Part shown: in pieces, positions 61,398 through 64,000 of the stretch | Position numbering within the stretch: the stretch's first letter is position 1 | Layout: each line of letters opens with the position of its first letter | NCBI GenBank assembly: GCA_020445745.1 | Contig: JAGRGB010000125.1 | Span: 1-64,000 of the forward strand | Origin: Rhodocyclaceae bacterium | GTDB lineage: Bacteria > Pseudomonadota > Gammaproteobacteria > Burkholderiales > Rhodocyclaceae | Direction: 5' to 3' | DNA: 64,000 bases | Notes under the pieces: generated by a model | What the model saw: the letters and a program-made list of their open reading frames with translations, nothing else | The model's database searches: none | What the model was told of the DNA's origin: nothing | Position numbers and translations under genes: made by a program

Positions 61398-61625
61398 GTG
61401 AAGCACATTTCGCAAGCAACGATCAGGCAGTTTCTGCAAGTGGCCGCGGTTGCATTGGCGCTCGGCAACGAGGTCGCCCGAGCCGACGGTGTTTCGGCCA
61501 TGCCGACGGCATCGACGCCGCCGACTGGTGGAAATTCGTCACGCGCACTGGCGTCGGACATCGATTCCGAGAGAGAATTACAGATTCCCCGGAGTCAGCG
61601 GCAGGAATCCCGCGAAATCCGTTGA
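61398..61625 (+). CDS. Small secreted protein A
   Basis: From a GTG at 61398, preceded by GGAGG at 5-nt spacing, the frame gives 75 residues with a signal peptide: KHISQATIRQFLQVAAVALA then LGNEVARA. The mature part is short, polar and probably disordered. The start overlaps nothing; an ATG at 61344 overlapping the protease stop adds 18 residues and hides the signal. The N-terminus resembles that of the next gene (TIRQFLxxAAxALAL versus TVRQILxxAAxAIAL). Function unknown. Confidence 0.5.
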   Translation: MKHISQATIRQFLQVAAVALALGNEVARADGVSAMPTASTPPTGGNSSRALASDIDSERELQIPRSQRQESREIR

Positions 61626-61761
61626 TGCGACCGGTGCCGGAGCCTTTCCAGAGCCCGAAGAAATTTTTCGTTGAACCCTTGTCTTATCGACAAGTCATCC
61701 CCAGATTGCGAGTTTAGATGCATGCCTGCCGCGACCGGCGGCGGCGCGACCGGAGCCTTTG

Positions 61762-62142
61762 ATGAATCGCCAGACCGATACCACGGTGCGCCAGATCCTG
61801 CGCACCGCCGCCTTTGCCATCGCTCTTCCGACGGCTGCCAGCTCGGCGGCGGCCACCGCGGGCAGGCAGGAGGCCACCGACGCGACGCCGCTGTTTCCCT
61901 TGAAGCTGGCCCCCAAGATCGGCAGCACCGAGGAAGATGTTGCCGAGCCGATCAGCGTGCGGGTGCTGGATGCCGAGGGGCGCTGCGTACTCAATGCGCG
62001 CACCCACGGCAAATGTACGGTCGGCCCGCTGCCGGCCGGTGACTATCTGGTCCAGTTGCAGGCCGGTTCGTTTGCGGAGGAGCACGCCCTGCGCCTCGGC
62101 AGCGGTCGTCGAGGCCTGCTGCGCTATCACCTCGGGGCCTGA
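61762..62142 (+). CDS. Small secreted protein B with Ig-like C-terminal region
   Basis: The 126-residue protein has a signal peptide (RQTDTTVRQILRTAAFAIAL) and a mature beta-rich domain ISVRVLDAEGRCVLNARTHG followed by GPLPAGDYLVQLQAGSF, like small carboxypeptidase-regulatory or SpaA-type Ig folds. Two cysteines could pair. It overlaps the convergent FAH gene by 16 nt. Function unknown; the position after the protease suggests an envelope role. Confidence 0.6.
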   Translation: MNRQTDTTVRQILRTAAFAIALPTAASSAAATAGRQEATDATPLFPLKLAPKIGSTEEDVAEPISVRVLDAEGRCVLNARTHGKCTVGPLPAGDYLVQLQAGSFAEEHALRLGSGRRGLLRYHLGA

Positions 62143-63176
62143 TCCCCACCCCGATTGACCGGCGCCACGGCCGGCTCGACGTAACGGTTGTCGATGGCGC
62201 CGAACACGCTGGCGCCATCGCCGTCTAGCATCTCGATATGCACCCGGTCGCCAGGGCGCAACAGCGGCGTACGGGCGGTGCCGCCGTCCAGCGTTTCCAG
62301 CAGTCGCCGCTCGAGCAGACAGCAACAGCCGCTGCCGCCGTTCTCGACCAGTGACGAAACGAGATCGGCCTGGTGTTCGGAGACGGTGCCCGAGCCGATG
62401 ATGCTGCCCGCCGCGAGGCGTCGGGTGCGGGCGGCATGGGCGATCAGCCCGGCGAACGAAAAATGCATGGTGCGTCCGGCGGCGACGCGGCCGAACGGCC
62501 TGCCATTGAGGTCCACCCGCATCTCCAGATGGACCCGGCAGCCCTGCCAGGCGGAGCCGAGTTCGTCCGTGGTGACCGCCACCGGCGCGAAACTGCTGGC
62601 CGGCTTCGACTGATAGAAGCCAAAGCCGCGAGCCAGCTCGGCCGGCACCAGCGCGCGCAGCGAGACGTCGTTGACCAGCGTCAACAGGCGGATATGCGCG
62701 GCCGCCTCGGCCTCCCCGGTGGCGGCCGGCACGTCCCCGGTGATGACCGCGAGTTCGGCCTCGAAATCGGCACCCCAGCAGGGATCGGCCGGGATTTCCG
62801 CGGTAGCGGGCAGCATGTCGTCGGAACCGCCCTGGTAGATCAGCGGCACCGATTCGAGGTCTTCAGGTGCTGGCACACCGCGTGCGCGACGTGCCAGCAG
62901 CACGTGGCTCAGGTAGGCCGAACAATCGGCCCATTGGAACGCGCGGGGCAGCGGCGCCAGGCACGCGCGCGGCTCGAAGGGTTCGGCGTGGCGGGCGTGG
63001 GCATTTTCCAGAGCGGCCGAAACTTCCCGCAGGCGCGGCTCGCAGCCCGACCAGTCGTCCAGTGCCGACTGCAGGGTCGGCGCGATGTCGCTTACCGCCT
63101 GGCAGATCGTGAGATCACGGCTGACCACGGCGAGGCGGCCGTCGCGGCCGCCGCGGTCGAGGGTGCACAGCTTCAT
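62127..63176 (-). CDS. Fumarylacetoacetate hydrolase-family protein
   Basis: The 349-residue protein has the FAH catalytic region: metal ligands in WGADFEAELAVITGDV (Asp and two Glu) and LVNDVSLRALVPAELARGFGFYQSKPASSFAPVAV with the family lysine, ending SIIGSGTVSEHQ. An FAH N-terminal-like segment precedes it. The family cleaves C-C bonds of diketo acids (tyrosine or aromatic catabolism) or decarboxylates. No tyrosine-degradation genes are adjacent. The start is ATG 63176. Confidence 0.88.
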   Translation of the reverse strand: MKLCTLDRGGRDGRLAVVSRDLTICQAVSDIAPTLQSALDDWSGCEPRLREVSAALENAHARHAEPFEPRACLAPLPRAFQWADCSAYLSHVLLARRARGVPAPEDLESVPLIYQGGSDDMLPATAEIPADPCWGADFEAELAVITGDVPAATGEAEAAAHIRLLTLVNDVSLRALVPAELARGFGFYQSKPASSFAPVAVTTDELGSAWQGCRVHLEMRVDLNGRPFGRVAAGRTMHFSFAGLIAHAARTRRLAAGSIIGSGTVSEHQADLVSSLVENGGSGCCCLLERRLLETLDGGTARTPLLRPGDRVHIEMLDGDGASVFGAIDNRYVEPAVAPVNRGGDQAPR

Positions 63177-63273
63177 CAAAGGTCCCGATTCGGAAGACTC
63201 CCGAATCGTCGCACGCCACGGGCGGTGACGCCATCCCGGCCGACCGCGGTGGTGCCGCTGCGCGATGCCGGGT

Positions 63274-63843
63274 TCAGAACAGCTCGACGCTGTCGCAACC
63301 GCTCTTGCTGGACGCCGCGAGGTACTCCTCGAGGGCCTGCTGGACGCCGATGCCGCGCATCACCGCTTCGAACATCTCGTGTTCCTCGGCGGTCGAGTAG
63401 CGGGCCCGGATCTTTTCCTGGAGACCTACCCATTCGCCGGGGTTGTAGAGCCGGCCGGTGTCGGCGACGAGGGCGCCGAGCGCCTCCAGGCTGTGGCAGA
63501 CGTGGGCCAGGCGTTGCGCGAGCTTGTCGTAGAACTGGAACGCGACGATCGAGGAATGCACCATCTGCCCGGCTTCGCCGGCCTGGGCACAGAGCTGCTT
63601 CTTGATCGGCAAGGTCTCCGGCGAATCGGGCAATTCCGCAGCGGTGCACGCGATCCGGCGCATGTTGCCGGCAAGGGTCGTGAAGCTGTCGGTCAGCACG
63701 TCCACCGAGCTGTTGCCCTCGCGCATGGCGGCCTCGATCTGGGCCGCGGCGAGCTGCAGCATCAGCACGGTCTCCCGAACCTGGCTCCAGTCGAGATCCG
63801 GCGAGTTCGCCCGGGTGCCGCGTTTCAGTTCGGTTTCGTCCAT
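63274..63843 (-). CDS. Helical protein of unknown function
   Basis: The 189-residue protein is all-helical: VRETVLMLQLAAAQIEAAMREG, then SVDVLTDSFTTLAGNMRRI, and VAFQFYDKLAQRLAHVCHSLEALG. The bundle pattern and F-Q-x-x-D-K-L segment are vaguely like CheZ or methyl-accepting helices, but I would not assign chemotaxis. It is divergent from nothing visible; the 63844-64000 window edge shows no gene. Confidence 0.6.
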   Translation of the reverse strand: MDETELKRGTRANSPDLDWSQVRETVLMLQLAAAQIEAAMREGNSSVDVLTDSFTTLAGNMRRIACTAAELPDSPETLPIKKQLCAQAGEAGQMVHSSIVAFQFYDKLAQRLAHVCHSLEALGALVADTGRLYNPGEWVGLQEKIRARYSTAEEHEMFEAVMRGIGVQQALEEYLAASSKSGCDSVELF

Positions 63844-64000
63844 GGTCCTTCGGTCTCCGGGATGAGTGTCGCCCTTATCTTTTCGGCATCATTGCGCAGG
63901 ACTTGACCCGCGGAAACGCTGGTCGCGGCGGTCGCAGGATGCGATCTTCGCAAGGCCGGCCGTGGCTGCTGCCATTCATTCCCGGCGGGCACGCCCGGTC

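Overview
The window is GC-rich (roughly two-thirds G+C by eye) and densely packed. It looks like a betaproteobacterial chromosome. The evidence is an EarP/EF-P pair with Arg at EF-P position 32, DUF1840 and DUF2917 proteins, a double-length UvrA, QseBC-like and DctBD-like two-component systems, and a TAXI-type TRAP transporter. I cannot fix the family. No rRNA, tRNA or CRISPR array was seen.

Layout. 1-5.7 kb: translation genes (ybiT edge, cobW-type GTPase, rsuA, earP, efp) and a small lipoprotein. 6.3-11.7 kb: a tandem UvrA of 1825 residues. 11.9-23.5 kb: metabolic, transport and regulatory genes (cytochrome b561, a fluoroacetate-dehalogenase-like hydrolase with a DsbA-like isomerase, LysR, arsC, a Na/Pi symporter, LysE and EamA exporters, AIM24, and tungstate-transporter ATPase tupC). 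31.9-40.1 kb: tupB, moeA, an EamA transporter, a large HD-GYP protein and a GT41 O-GlcNAc-transferase-like enzyme. 40.1-45.5 kb: a patchy accessory stretch with small genes, a REP-like repeat, a 32-codon remnant of a second GT41 gene and a 5'-truncated acyltransferase. 45.7-48.8 kb: a class A PBP-like protein. 48.9-55.4 kb: dctD-dctB-like regulators beside a fused TRAP permease and its TAXI binding protein. 55.8-63.8 kb: flavoprotein, DUF1840, QseBC-like pair, HtrA/DegP-like protease with a PmrA/QseB-type box in its promoter, two small secreted proteins and an FAH-family hydrolase.

The most interesting object is an 8363-bp element at 23551-31913, inserted exactly between tupB and tupC. It has imperfect 24-bp terminal inverted repeats starting TGA, extra GGGATAA-type sites near both ends, and a 6-bp direct repeat CCAGCG on either side. 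Deleting the element plus one repeat copy in silico restores a tupB frame six residues longer whose TGA overlaps the tupC ATG, which fixes the boundaries independently. The ends and a Mor-family activator resemble a Mu-like transposable phage. However, the element has no transposase, terminase, portal, lysis or tail gene. It carries a divergent small gene, a DUF3102/antirepressor-like protein, Mor, a prohead protease-major capsid fusion and a second capsid paralogue of the same length as the capsid part of the fusion. I read it as a candidate capsid-encoding satellite of a transposable phage, mobilised in trans. The main alternative is an internally deleted prophage.

Functional links: EarP would modify EF-P. 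The QseBC-like pair probably regulates the HtrA-like protease through the CTTAAG-N5-TTTAAG box. DctBD would control the TRAP system. TupBC and MoeA belong to molybdenum/tungsten metabolism, and the phage-like element has uncoupled tupB from tupC.
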